From positions 1 to 26,771 of the IMG/VR virus record IMGVR_UViG_3300037963_000739: a stretch of DNA of 26,771 bases, one strand, 5' to 3'. The translations under genes were made by a program, and so were the position numbers. The notes beneath the pieces were generated by a model that had not been told where the DNA came from, made no database searches, and saw nothing but the letters and a program-made list of their open reading frames with translations. Positions within the stretch are counted from its first letter, which is position 1, and the number at the start of each line of letters is the position of its first letter. Origin of the DNA: a virus. Positions 1 to 7,633 of this stretch are shown here, in pieces.

Positions 1-635
1 TTGAGTCCTCTCATCGCTCCTGGACCAGCATTAGCCCATGTCAAAATATCTTTAGCGTCTCGTAATAGATAAGTATGACGTAGGTCTGTTATAACTTCGT
101 ATGCCATGAATGGACCCATGTATGGGTAATCGCGCAAGATCTCCCAAGATTTTTCTAACGATTCGGTAGCAAGTATTTGGTCTACAAGTTTTTCTCTATC
201 GCTCCACATATGGGATATACACTCTGCTACACCTGTTACCTTATCCATACGGTTCGGTGTTTTAACGATATATGCACCTGTTACCCATTTATCTTGTTTC
301 GTTATTTCTTCGATAGCTTTCTTTCTATCCCACTCGATATGTAAGTTATGGCGCACTAAAGTTCTTCCTGTCTCGATAAAATTAAACCAACGGAAAATTA
401 CAGTAGCCATTAAAACTTCAGGATCATCACGCCACACATTACGTATATGGTGTTTAAACCAACGAGTCGTTCTATCGTCTTCTCTAAACACCTGACAAAA
501 CTTAAACTTTTGTAAGATAGGGTCATCCGTCCATGGCTGTGGTCTCCGTTCTACTTCTTTAGCTATACGAATAGTTTCCCGTTCGTGTATCCAATAAAAG
601 TATAGGTCGAGCCTATCTCGTAATTCTTGAATCAC
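1..635 (-). CDS. Partial protein of the 5-hmdU DNA kinase helical-domain / glutamyl-putrescinyl-thymine pyrophosphorylase-like family
   Basis: The reading frame is open from a GTG at 635-633 to the left edge (about 211 codons, C-terminus missing). The GTG overlaps the stop of the methyltransferase gene in a GTGA. Visible motifs are WTDDPILQKFKFCQVFRED near residues 34-52, directly followed by DRTTRW, and, near the cut end, PYMGPFMAYEVITDL and AGPGAMRGL. I recognise this combination from the alpha-helical, HhH-glycosylase-like domain predicted by comparative genomics to act in phage thymine hypermodification. No P-loop kinase precedes it, so this would be a free-standing helical domain. Family assignment is from memory of motifs; the role in DNA base modification is inferred from the family, not shown here. 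Confidence 0.6.
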   Translation of the reverse strand, partial: MIQELRDRLDLYFYWIHERETIRIAKEVERRPQPWTDDPILQKFKFCQVFREDDRTTRWFKHHIRNVWRDDPEVLMATVIFRWFNFIETGRTLVRHNLHIEWDRKKAIEEITKQDKWVTGAYIVKTPNRMDKVTGVAECISHMWSDREKLVDQILATESLEKSWEILRDYPYMGPFMAYEVITDLRHTYLLRDAKDILTWANAGPGAMRGL

Positions 636-1480
636 TTCTTAACAAGCCTCCACGCGCAGTTGTTAGCTATCTCAGGATAGAACACAGCCGCAGCCATTCT
701 TAAAAACTGTTTACCGAAACGTTCTTGTAATAGCAACATTTGTTCTACGCTCCACCCTCCCTGAGTATAGTTGTCTCCAGACATAGCTTTTCTTAATCTA
801 GGCATTTGTATAAACGTACCTGTTACTGCTTCTATACGGAAGTTTCTTTCTAGTTCTTCTTTTAGTTCTTGAAAGCCCCACTCGTAGACATGATCCTCGG
901 GCAACTTATCGTTAGAGCCGTCATGGTTAGGCGTTGATATATAAGCGATAGCATCAGGTCGCATAACCCTTGCCGCCTCATCAAGCCAAGCAGGAACGAA
1001 CTCTCTGCCCATGTGTTCAATAACTTCTGTCGACCAAAAGAAATCTATACTTTCATCTGGTAGGTCTAGTATCGGATTAGTTGTTAAATCTTGTATGCGT
1101 ATTTCGCCGTTGAAGTTCTTAAACCAAGTAGATTCTTTTAGTTCTCCTCCGCCGTTTGACCAAAATGGATTTTCTAGTTCGCAAGCTGGATCGATATCGT
1201 AGCCATAATAAGAACGAATAACGTCAGACTTTTTGATAACATAAGCCTTATATAACACTCTTAATGACCAACACTCACCGCAACCTATTTCTAAAGTATC
1301 TAGTGGTCTACCTAATAATTTAGATTCTTCTATGGCTAAACTAGCTATCTTATCGAATCGACTCATATGAGCTAATTCATCAGGTCGCCAGTTTCCTAGA
1401 ACACCCGCAGACGCTAAATCCATACGGGTATTTTTACTATCGTTTTCGTTAACTTTTAATTTTCTTCTTATAGATGACAT
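632..1480 (-). CDS. Class I SAM-dependent methyltransferase
   Basis: This 282-aa protein has a Rossmann-type methyltransferase core: motif I LEIGCGEC (about residues 63-70) for S-adenosylmethionine binding, the acidic post-I strand GYDID (93-97), motif IV DFFWSTEVIEHM (about 146-157), and VMRPDAIAYISTPN after it. I start it at the ATG at 1480-1478, because GGGAGG lies at ideal spacing in front of it; an ATG 15 nt further upstream has no such site. The start overlaps the end of the preceding gene by 13 nt and the stop overlaps the next gene (GTGA), so the three genes are translated together. The fold resembles ubiE/Methyltransf_11-type small-molecule enzymes more than sequence-specific DNA methylases. 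The substrate is unknown; being next to a thymine-modification-like gene makes a role in nucleotide or base modification possible but unproven. Confidence 0.8.
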   Translation of the reverse strand: MSSIRRKLKVNENDSKNTRMDLASAGVLGNWRPDELAHMSRFDKIASLAIEESKLLGRPLDTLEIGCGECWSLRVLYKAYVIKKSDVIRSYYGYDIDPACELENPFWSNGGGELKESTWFKNFNGEIRIQDLTTNPILDLPDESIDFFWSTEVIEHMGREFVPAWLDEAARVMRPDAIAYISTPNHDGSNDKLPEDHVYEWGFQELKEELERNFRIEAVTGTFIQMPRLRKAMSGDNYTQGGWSVEQMLLLQERFGKQFLRMAAAVFYPEIANNCAWRLVKK

Positions 1481-1968
1481 GGTTCCTCCCACCATTCAGG
1501 TTTATTTCTACCCTTTTCCCACTTAGCGTAGTGCTTTTCGTGGATACAGTAATCTCTGTATGCTTTAACAGGGTTTTCATTTTTATATTGATCAGGCATA
1601 GCCTGTGCTATTGGTGTCATACTTTCTGTAGTCGGTATGTTGTAAGGTATATAATCTAACGCCTCAGCCAACTTCATAACACTCGCATGAGTTTTACCAT
1701 ATCTGTATTTGTATTCTTCTCCTAAAGCTAGGAAGTGTTCGTACAGCCATACATAATTATGATGAGACTCTCTCGCCCATATTGTGCACGGATGATTCCA
1801 GTAAGCTCTTTTATATAAGCCAACCTCATCCGCATATTCATCCCCATCCAACTCTCGGTGCGCAGTACATAACATCTGTGCAGTTTCGAGAGGCATTTTT
1901 ACTAGAAGCTTATCAGGCTGTGCTTGTGCAGCAACTCCTGGGTCTTCGTCAAAATAAAATATATTCAT
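1468..1968 (-). CDS. Conserved phage protein of unknown function (DEDPxxAAQ family)
   Basis: A 166-aa soluble protein opening with MNIFYFDEDPGVAAQ, then DKLLVKMPLETAQML, NHPCTIWARES, NYVWLYEHF and a closing stretch with PVKAYRDYCIHEK and KWEKGR. I recognise this motif series as a widespread conserved phage protein without an assigned function. The many invariant Asp, His, Trp and Arg residues look like those of an enzyme or nucleic-acid-binding fold, but I cannot name one. A strong AAAGGAG lies just before the ATG. It is the first gene after a short gap holding a promoter-like sequence, so it probably heads a three-gene sub-operon with the methyltransferase and the thymine-modification-like protein. 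Confidence 0.8.
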   Translation of the reverse strand: MNIFYFDEDPGVAAQAQPDKLLVKMPLETAQMLCTAHRELDGDEYADEVGLYKRAYWNHPCTIWARESHHNYVWLYEHFLALGEEYKYRYGKTHASVMKLAEALDYIPYNIPTTESMTPIAQAMPDQYKNENPVKAYRDYCIHEKHYAKWEKGRNKPEWWEEPCHL

Positions 1969-1996
1969 AACTCTCCTTTCTAAAATAACAGATTTA

Positions 1997-2026
1997 ATTA
2001 TCCTTTACTTTTAGTTGCAAAGTAAA
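1997..2026 (-). promoter_or_regulatory. Putative promoter upstream of the DEDPxxAAQ gene
   Basis: Read on the minus strand, the gap contains TTTACT (2026-2021), an 18-bp spacer and GATAAT (2002-1997), a fair sigma-70-like pair. The expected start near 1990 would leave a leader of about 22 nt carrying AAAGGAG before the ATG at 1968. The -35-like part lies in CTTTACTTTGC, which recurs exactly in the promoter-like region in front of the replication operon. This is a pattern match; promoter activity is inferred. Confidence 0.4.
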
Positions 2027-2027
2027 G
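2003..2027. repeat. Perfect 9-bp inverted repeat in the intergenic gap
   Basis: CTTTACTTT (2003-2011) and AAAGTAAAG (2019-2027) are exact reverse complements separated by 7 nt. They overlap the putative promoter between its -10 and -35 parts. A dyad in this position fits an operator. It could also form a hairpin just after the helicase stop codon, but no clear T-tract follows it. Confidence 0.55.
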
Positions 2028-2033
2028 AAGTTT

Positions 2034-3530
2034 TTATATCTGAAAGCAGCGCGTCGTTGCAGGCTCAATAAGGTACAAGTTTTCTTTTGCCCTTGTAAGC
2101 CCAACATAAAAAACTCTATTCTCATCATCTGGGTTTTGTTGATACGTTTTATAAACTCTGGTCGTTATATCGGTAAGTAAAACTACATTAGTTGCTTCAC
2201 CACCTTTAGCGGCATGTATGGTCGACAACCTAATTCTAGGTTCTTTAGTAATTTTTTCTCCCCTACGGAGCATGGCTCGGATATAACTAATGTCTTTTGG
2301 ACTTAAACCTGTAAGTGCATCGTACCAATCTCCGTCAGGTAACTCAGGAAAGCGTTCTCTGAGATCAGCTAAGGTCATCGTTACGTCAATCTCTAAAACA
2401 TCTAGGGAGTTAGCCTTACGAACTTTCACAAATTTTAACAGATTGACGCATTCTGATAGGGGTAAACTCTCTCCTTTTTGTAATCTTTGCCAATTTAGCA
2501 CCGCTCTGACTTTTGATTCAGAAATACTAGGTCTACCCTTCACTTCAAAAAACCAACCTTCGTTTCTACAGTGGTCGTCTATTTGTTCAAGTAAATAATT
2601 AGTACGAGCAAGCACCAACCAGTCACCTTTTTCCATATCAATTAATTCGATAGACGGTTCCCACCTAACTAAACCTGTTTCTTTTCTCGGTAGCCATGAT
2701 TTATGTATCCTGGATCTAACTTGATTTATACATCGACTCGCTAGTTCGTGAACAGCTGACGGTATGCGATACGACTGTTCTAATATCGTAGCGTGTGTTG
2801 CGTTCTTAATTAAATAATCTACGTCGGCTCCCGCCCATTTATAAATTGCTTGATCATCGTCACCAGCAACATAAACACGGTCAGCGTTTTCAATTATCTT
2901 ACGAACCACTGCCCACTGTAAGGGAGATAAGTCTTGAGCTTCATCTACAAAAACTGCTTCTAATTTAGGCACGTCACCTTTTTCTAAAAACAGTTTTAAC
3001 ATATCTGTGTAATCTACTAGCAACCTATCTTCCTTAAATAACTGTAATCCTCTAGCGTAACGCTCTAGCTCAAACCAACCCACTGCATCGTCAACATCGT
3101 GCCATTGATCTTCTAACGCCACCTGTCGCATACGAGCAAGGTTTTCTATAAACGCTAATCGATCATCGTGGCTCATGCCAAACAGATGTCCTGAGTCTGT
3201 ATTTACCCCACCCGTTAGACGTAGATTTAAAATCTCATTTAGTTCTTTTATATCTTTTAGATCCATAACGCTTTCTTTAGAAAGCCCTAGTTGCCTAAAC
3301 GCTAACGAATGGAGTGTGCGAAAGAAAGGTAAATCTTTCTGTGATAAATCAAACTTCTCCATAGCACGTTGCTTTCCTTCGTTTACAGCTTTTTTAGTAA
3401 ACGTAAAGAAACCTATCCGTGTAGGATCTGTTCCTCTTTCTAGTTCATCTTCTATCAACCCTAGTAATGTGCTTGTCTTTCCTGTTCCTGGTGGTCCAAG
3501 AATCACTTGCGTATGGGCTGGAAGTGTCAT
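2034..3530 (-). CDS. UvrD/Rep-like superfamily 1 DNA helicase
   Basis: This 498-aa protein carries the SF1A helicase motifs in order: Walker A GPPGTGKT (residues 12-19), motif Ia FFTFTKKAV (41-49), Walker B VDEAQD (195-200), motif III GDDDQAIYKWAGA (223-235), motif IV QSYR (252-255), motif V STIHAAKGGEA (about 436-446) and motif VI VGLTRAKE (about 477-484). It should be an ATP-driven 3'-5' DNA translocase. At about 500 aa it is shorter than cellular UvrD or Rep (about 670-720 aa), with reduced accessory subdomains, as is common in phages. Its ATG overlaps the stop of the AlkB-like gene (ATGA, 3527-3530), placing it in the replication operon. It could unwind forks or support recombination-dependent replication. 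Confidence 0.93.
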   Translation of the reverse strand: MTLPAHTQVILGPPGTGKTSTLLGLIEDELERGTDPTRIGFFTFTKKAVNEGKQRAMEKFDLSQKDLPFFRTLHSLAFRQLGLSKESVMDLKDIKELNEILNLRLTGGVNTDSGHLFGMSHDDRLAFIENLARMRQVALEDQWHDVDDAVGWFELERYARGLQLFKEDRLLVDYTDMLKLFLEKGDVPKLEAVFVDEAQDLSPLQWAVVRKIIENADRVYVAGDDDQAIYKWAGADVDYLIKNATHATILEQSYRIPSAVHELASRCINQVRSRIHKSWLPRKETGLVRWEPSIELIDMEKGDWLVLARTNYLLEQIDDHCRNEGWFFEVKGRPSISESKVRAVLNWQRLQKGESLPLSECVNLLKFVKVRKANSLDVLEIDVTMTLADLRERFPELPDGDWYDALTGLSPKDISYIRAMLRRGEKITKEPRIRLSTIHAAKGGEATNVVLLTDITTRVYKTYQQNPDDENRVFYVGLTRAKENLYLIEPATTRCFQI

Positions 3531-4108
3531 AACCCTGTCCTGAACGTTAAGTTAATACGTTCTCCTACACCACGTAATGTAGGAACAGAATGAGTAGCAG
3601 ACATCTGAGAAGCTCCGTCAAAAATAATAACGTCACCGTGACTTAACAAATAATTGTTTAGTTTAGTAACTTTAGCATCTTCAATATTTATCTCACTGGT
3701 GTTGCTTTTAGTTTTTATGCGGCGATCGAATTGCTTCCATTGGAAGATCCTAGGTTCACCAAACGAGATAGAAACTACAAGGTCTTTTTGAGTAGGTACA
3801 GTATCAGAGTGATGTGGAATACCTATACGACCATTTTTATACATACCACATAAACAAAACGTAAACTCTACGTCTTGTCCTGTAATGTTTTTAGTATATT
3901 CCTCCGCCCCTTGTTTTATCCATTCCATGTTTTTTGTCCACGGATCAGGTTCATATAACTTGCCTGCATATTCGAAAGACTTCGTTCCGAACGCTCTAGT
4001 TGGTCTACCCTCTACAACCTTACCGTTAAAAACTCTTTGAGAAGGTGCGTCCCATTTTTCTATATATGGAACGTATTCCTTCATGGCGTCTTTGTTATAG
4101 TGGATCAT
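3527..4108 (-). CDS. AlkB-like 2-oxoglutarate/Fe(II) dioxygenase
   Basis: This 193-aa protein has the complete AlkB active-site signature: H100-S-D102 (in PHHSD) and H173 (in ATHSVP) to bind iron, and R-x-N-x-T-x-R (RINLTFR, residues 184-190) to bind 2-oxoglutarate and shape the pocket. AlkB enzymes oxidatively remove alkyl groups from bases such as 1-methyladenine and 3-methylcytosine, preferring single-stranded DNA or RNA. It is coupled by ATGA overlaps to the primase gene upstream and the helicase gene downstream, so it acts in a replication setting. Repair of alkylation damage in phage DNA is the simplest role. Since a base-modification-like gene lies in the same direction downstream, hydroxylation or editing of a modified base is an alternative. 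All key residues are present, so it is probably active. Confidence 0.9.
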   Translation of the reverse strand: MIHYNKDAMKEYVPYIEKWDAPSQRVFNGKVVEGRPTRAFGTKSFEYAGKLYEPDPWTKNMEWIKQGAEEYTKNITGQDVEFTFCLCGMYKNGRIGIPHHSDTVPTQKDLVVSISFGEPRIFQWKQFDRRIKTKSNTSEINIEDAKVTKLNNYLLSHGDVIIFDGASQMSATHSVPTLRGVGERINLTFRTGL

Positions 4109-5628
4109 ATCGGATTCTCGTTAAACTCAGGTAAGTCGTGAGACTCGGTCTGAGTTTCGAATTCATGAATACACCACACGTTTACACCTCGACCTTTTAT
4201 ATTGAAGAAGTGAGGGCTGCCTTCCATTTGTTTTAACTTAGCGGTAAGTTTATTTCTAGGATATTCTTTAAAGTTATTCCTATGTAGATACTCCATTAAG
4301 TCAGCTAATCTGAAATAAGTTTTACCCATATCTGTCCACGGTTTATGGAGCAGTAGCTCATCTTTTTCACGTGCAGGTCTTTCGGTACAAAACGTTTCTA
4401 GTAGCTCTAAGAAATGCCCCTCGGTAGAAGATTCTTTAGGCACCTCAACAACGGTTAGACTATCTAACAACTGCTGTATTATCTGTCTCCAAACGTTATC
4501 TTTTACCTTCGGTGGTATCTTATTTAAGGCGTCCATACATTTACGTTGGAACCTGTTTTGATTTAATAAATCATCTGTCTCTAGTTCTAATCGTCCTCCT
4601 TCAACGTCTAAGAACCAGATAGGTGGATCACTATCCTGTTTAGTTAAGTTACTAAATAATGGCGTACCGCCGTTAGCCCCTATACCGTGTTTCCTCGTTC
4701 TACATAGAGGACTATTACAATGGCTCGCTATCGGCTGATCGTTACACCTGTAGAAATAATCTTTCCTTTTTAGTTGTTTTGTTATAGTTAAGACTTCTTG
4801 AGCACCTAACGGAGGTTGCATATATTCTAGGTTTACTTTCTCTAACCTAGTTTCCCACTCATCAGGATACTTCTTACGTAAGAATACGCCTACGTTAAAC
4901 AAACCAGAATTACGAGTTCCTTTCGGAAAACCTTGAACAACTAAATGTTGTATACATGGAGGTGATTGATCTAACCACTCGATTTTATCAACTAGCGGAC
5001 TTGCCTCTAGCTTTTCTAGTTCGTCTACAGTTAAGGTAATCTCCTTAACTCTTTCTATAAATTCTTCAGGACTTAATGCCTGACCTTCTTTTCCATAACC
5101 GTATCTAGTAGAGCTTTCTCCACCAAAATATGGCATATTTAATGTGCTACCTCTGTCTCCCCTGTCCAATAACAACTGTGTTTGTTTAGGAAATATCTCA
5201 GCCTGACCATATCCGATGGACGCGGCTAACTGCCTAAGTTTTCTTTGTAATAGTGACGCGGGTACTGGCTCTTCAATGAACAAGTATATGTGCGCTCCAC
5301 CGCTCTTACTACGACATAGGACTAGAGGTAAATCGTGTTTAGCTAACTTCTTAGATAGCCCTTTGAGATCCAACTGATATTCATCAACATCAATCGCACC
5401 CCAAACACAAGCATTGTTCTCGTCAATCGGAACGAGCCCAATGCTTTGTTCACCTGACAGGTGGTTATTCCATAACTCAAGAATATCTTTTTCAGATAAC
5501 TCTTTAGATATAGTAACGTTTCGACCACCTGCTTTCCCATCTTCCCGTGATTCATTCGTAGCGGTAAAGGTTCCATATGCTTGTCGCAATCCAGCGTAAC
5601 GTGTAGCAAATTCCTCTGCTAACGACAT
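4105..5628 (-). CDS. Archaeo-eukaryotic-type (AEP) DNA primase / primase-polymerase
   Basis: This 507-aa protein shows the AEP catalytic pattern: D80-V-D82 in a WGAIDVD strand for metal binding, SKSGGAH (107-113) with H113 as the nucleotide-binding histidine, then AEIFPKQ (143-149) and NMPYFGG (164-170). A C-terminal part has PPCIQHL (223-229), GTRNSGLFNVGVFLRKK (237-253) and a Cys-rich patch, C295, C304 and C309 followed by RKHG, which looks zinc-binding. I associate this arrangement with the TOTE-type and phage primases. It should make primers and may extend them. A good AAAGGAG precedes the ATG. No other polymerase is seen in the window, which raises the question whether this enzyme does more than prime. 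Confidence 0.85.
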   Translation of the reverse strand: MSLAEEFATRYAGLRQAYGTFTATNESREDGKAGGRNVTISKELSEKDILELWNNHLSGEQSIGLVPIDENNACVWGAIDVDEYQLDLKGLSKKLAKHDLPLVLCRSKSGGAHIYLFIEEPVPASLLQRKLRQLAASIGYGQAEIFPKQTQLLLDRGDRGSTLNMPYFGGESSTRYGYGKEGQALSPEEFIERVKEITLTVDELEKLEASPLVDKIEWLDQSPPCIQHLVVQGFPKGTRNSGLFNVGVFLRKKYPDEWETRLEKVNLEYMQPPLGAQEVLTITKQLKRKDYFYRCNDQPIASHCNSPLCRTRKHGIGANGGTPLFSNLTKQDSDPPIWFLDVEGGRLELETDDLLNQNRFQRKCMDALNKIPPKVKDNVWRQIIQQLLDSLTVVEVPKESSTEGHFLELLETFCTERPAREKDELLLHKPWTDMGKTYFRLADLMEYLHRNNFKEYPRNKLTAKLKQMEGSPHFFNIKGRGVNVWCIHEFETQTESHDLPEFNENPI

Positions 5629-5645
5629 ATGTTCTCTCCTTTATT

Positions 5646-6449
5646 TTAGAATGGAGCATCTTCCTCAGAGTCAGTAGGTATATCCACTACTGAAGCTCCG
5701 TCTCGTTGCTGCTCTTCTTTTACTTCTACATCACCCGCTCTCGCAGCATCCATAAACTCTTTAGCGAGTCGTGCTGTTTCTACGTCGGTTGGACCTTCTT
5801 GGTTTACAGTGAAACCGTTCCACGAACCCTTATCGTTAGATTGAGATAAAGTTCCCAAGTTATATTGATAAGCGAACATCGGTGCGGACACTGACTGACC
5901 TTTGCTAGTTTTTACTCTAGCCATTCTTAACATAGTTAGCCACTTCCTAGAAGCTCCTAACTGTGTCGAGGTAAATGCTACAACTGCTTGTTGTGGAGAA
6001 GGCTCTAAAACTAACACAAAAAACTGTGCAGTTTCTACAATCTCATTACCGTTATCGAGAAAAAGTCTACGTGACTCTGGATCTTTTTTACAAGACTTAA
6101 GTATAGAAGCTCCGTGGTCAGCGTTAACTAATCCACCACCCTTCTCACGTGGAACCCACTCGATATATTTTTTAACATAGGCACACGGCACAACCGTAAT
6201 ACCTTTTTCACCGTCATAAACTTCATTAGTTACTGTGTTGACAAGCATACCTGCTTGTGCATCAGGATTGTAACGTCCATCTTGTTTATTAAGTTGTGGG
6301 GACATTTGTTGAAGTACTCTAATAAATGGGATCGCAAAATCCTCAGTCGTAGTTTCTTCAAGTCCAGTGCCACCTGATAATAGATCATCGTCAAAAGTAG
6401 CGATTGCTGTTTGTTTCGCCTCAGCTAGGCTTGTTTTATCTTCTGCCAT
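5646..6449 (-). CDS. Putative single-stranded DNA-binding protein
   Basis: A 267-aa soluble protein with a compact central domain (FIRVLQQMSPQL near residue 42, then WLTMLRMARVKT near 170) and a disordered C-terminus ending in DIPTDSEEDAPF. An acidic tail finishing in phenylalanine is the hallmark of bacterial SSB (DDDIPF) and phage T7 gp2.5-type proteins, where it recruits partner enzymes. It lies between a coiled-coil protein and the primase, as expected for a replication accessory protein. No OB-fold can be proven by eye, so the call rests on the tail, the size and the neighbourhood. A DNA-annealing or recombination mediator function is possible. Confidence 0.5.
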   Translation of the reverse strand: MAEDKTSLAEAKQTAIATFDDDLLSGGTGLEETTTEDFAIPFIRVLQQMSPQLNKQDGRYNPDAQAGMLVNTVTNEVYDGEKGITVVPCAYVKKYIEWVPREKGGGLVNADHGASILKSCKKDPESRRLFLDNGNEIVETAQFFVLVLEPSPQQAVVAFTSTQLGASRKWLTMLRMARVKTSKGQSVSAPMFAYQYNLGTLSQSNDKGSWNGFTVNQEGPTDVETARLAKEFMDAARAGDVEVKEEQQRDGASVVDIPTDSEEDAPF

Positions 6450-6453
6450 AATA

Positions 6454-7029
6454 TTAATCCTTCTTAATAATAGCTTTGGAACCTATATAGATTCCAAATG
6501 GTTCTGTAGGTATGTCCTTCCCAGATGTTAACTGCTCTTTTACGAAAGCCTTTAACGTACTAGGATGAACGCTCTGACGTACTTCAGGCGCAAGTCCGCG
6601 AGATTTTAGAGCAAGTACTGTTTCTTCAGCTACTCTTTCCTCGTCTCTACCGAACTTAAGCGAAACTTCATTTTTAATTAAGCCCGCATGTCCGTTTTGG
6701 ATCAGCCATTGATACGCTGTGTCTTGATTAGCTTTAGATATATGAGCGTTATAAAACTCAGATATAGTGATCTTTTCACCTGTACTAAGTACTATTTCCG
6801 TCAGCCCTGCAGTTTGCATAGCCTCTGGTAACTCTTGTTCTGAAGTTAATCTAAACTCTTCTTTTTTAGCTTTAACAGCTTCTTCTAAACTCGCTAGTTC
6901 TTGAGCTAGTTGAACCTGTTTATTAGCTAAAGCAGAAACTAATGAAAGTTCACCTTCGTTAATCTCATTAAACGATTCTACATTTTCCTCGCCAATGAGT
7001 TCTTCAAAAGTTGGGTTTTCTTTATTCAT
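6454..7029 (-). CDS. Hypothetical coiled-coil protein of the replication operon
   Basis: A 191-aa protein. Residues about 30-70 form a long acidic/lysine-rich heptad-like helix, probably a coiled coil. The following domain includes EFYNAHISK, AYQWLIQNGHAGLIKNEVSL and VHPSTLKAFVKEQL. I have the impression of a conserved phage family with this layout but know no function. It overlaps the upstream small gene by ATGA (7026-7029) and sits 4 nt from the ssDNA-binding candidate, so it is probably co-made early with the replication proteins. The coiled coil suggests oligomerisation or a scaffold or loader role; this is inference only. Confidence 0.75.
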   Translation of the reverse strand: MNKENPTFEELIGEENVESFNEINEGELSLVSALANKQVQLAQELASLEEAVKAKKEEFRLTSEQELPEAMQTAGLTEIVLSTGEKITISEFYNAHISKANQDTAYQWLIQNGHAGLIKNEVSLKFGRDEERVAEETVLALKSRGLAPEVRQSVHPSTLKAFVKEQLTSGKDIPTEPFGIYIGSKAIIKKD

Positions 7030-7346
7030 AATTCTCCTTTCTGATGTAGGTCGATATGGACGGGGTAATATACTCCTTCCTGTCTATCCCATTTAAGGAT
7101 ACTATAACGACCTCGATTAAAAAATGCAGCGATGGAGCACGCAACCCCAATAGCTGCTGGATCTCCAATTAATAATAAGTAGTCTTCATCTTTAAAGTCC
7201 TGAAGTATTCTTTTCATTCTTCTAACTGATGGACCTGCACTTAGCATTATATTGGTTTTGGGAGGCAACAAAACTTCAAAATCACCATACTGTCTAGCAG
7301 AGGCGATATTGCGTCCTGTTACTTCTTGAACAACATATACTGTCAT
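7026..7346 (-). CDS. Small hypothetical protein, first gene of the replication operon
   Basis: A 106-aa protein beginning MTVYVVQEVTGRNI, with a central YLLLIGDPAAIGVACSIAAFF segment that is moderately hydrophobic but more like a buried helix than a clear membrane span, and ending YYPVHIDLHQKGEL. I recognise no domain. An excellent AAAGGAG lies a few bases before the ATG, and the gene follows a promoter-like sequence in the divergent region, so it is probably among the first proteins of this operon. Its stop overlaps the start of the next gene (ATGA). Confidence 0.75.
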   Translation of the reverse strand: MTVYVVQEVTGRNIASARQYGDFEVLLPPKTNIMLSAGPSVRRMKRILQDFKDEDYLLLIGDPAAIGVACSIAAFFNRGRYSILKWDRQEGVYYPVHIDLHQKGEL

Positions 7347-7375
7347 TTTTCTCCTTTCTAATTTCTAGAGCTATA

Positions 7376-7404
7376 AAGATACTCCTATAAAACGGCAAAG
7401 TAAA
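7376..7404 (-). promoter_or_regulatory. Putative promoter of the replication operon
   Basis: On the minus strand TTTACT (7404-7399) is followed after 17 bp by TATCTT (7381-7376); transcription would start near 7369, giving a leader of about 23 nt with AAAGGAG before the ATG at 7346. An alternative reading is TTGCCG (7398-7393), 17 bp, TATAGC (7375-7370). The first reading shares CTTTACTTTGC, the spacing and the leader length with the putative promoter at 1997-2026, which supports it. Confidence 0.45.
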
Positions 7405-7484
7405 GGGATATTAGATATAGTTATCTGGGAAAATAAAAAATTTATAAAAAATAATTTACGAAAAGTACTAATATCTCTAATAAT

Positions 7485-7575
7485 CTAATAGATTTTTAAA
7501 GAAACATTGGAATCTAGAGGGGTACAGTCTATTAGTTTTCAAAGAAAATCTATTAGAAACAGTGAATTCTATTAG
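7485..7575. repeat. TCTATTAG repeat cluster (iteron- or operator-like)
   Basis: Three direct copies of TCTATTAG lie at 7528-7535, 7549-7556 and 7568-7575, with start-to-start distances of 21 and 19 bp, about two helical turns, so they face the same side of the DNA. A fourth, inverted copy (CTAATAGA) lies at 7485-7492 within the dyad AATCTAATAGATT. Such phased short repeats between divergent genes are typical of regulator-binding sites or of initiator-binding iterons, with an AT-rich stretch right next to them (7611-7650). Confidence 0.6.
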
Positions 7576-7633
7576 AAATATGAGAGGGCACGAGGAAATA
7601 ATTCCGTTTGGACTATATTTTATTTAATTTATA

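Noticed and set aside
3175-3543. 122-codon plus-strand frame opposite the UvrD-like helicase
   Set aside because: The minus-strand frame has all helicase motifs; this is its mirror frame.
7580-7627. 15-codon plus-strand ORF in the divergent region
   Set aside because: Too short, no ribosome site, and no signs of coding composition.
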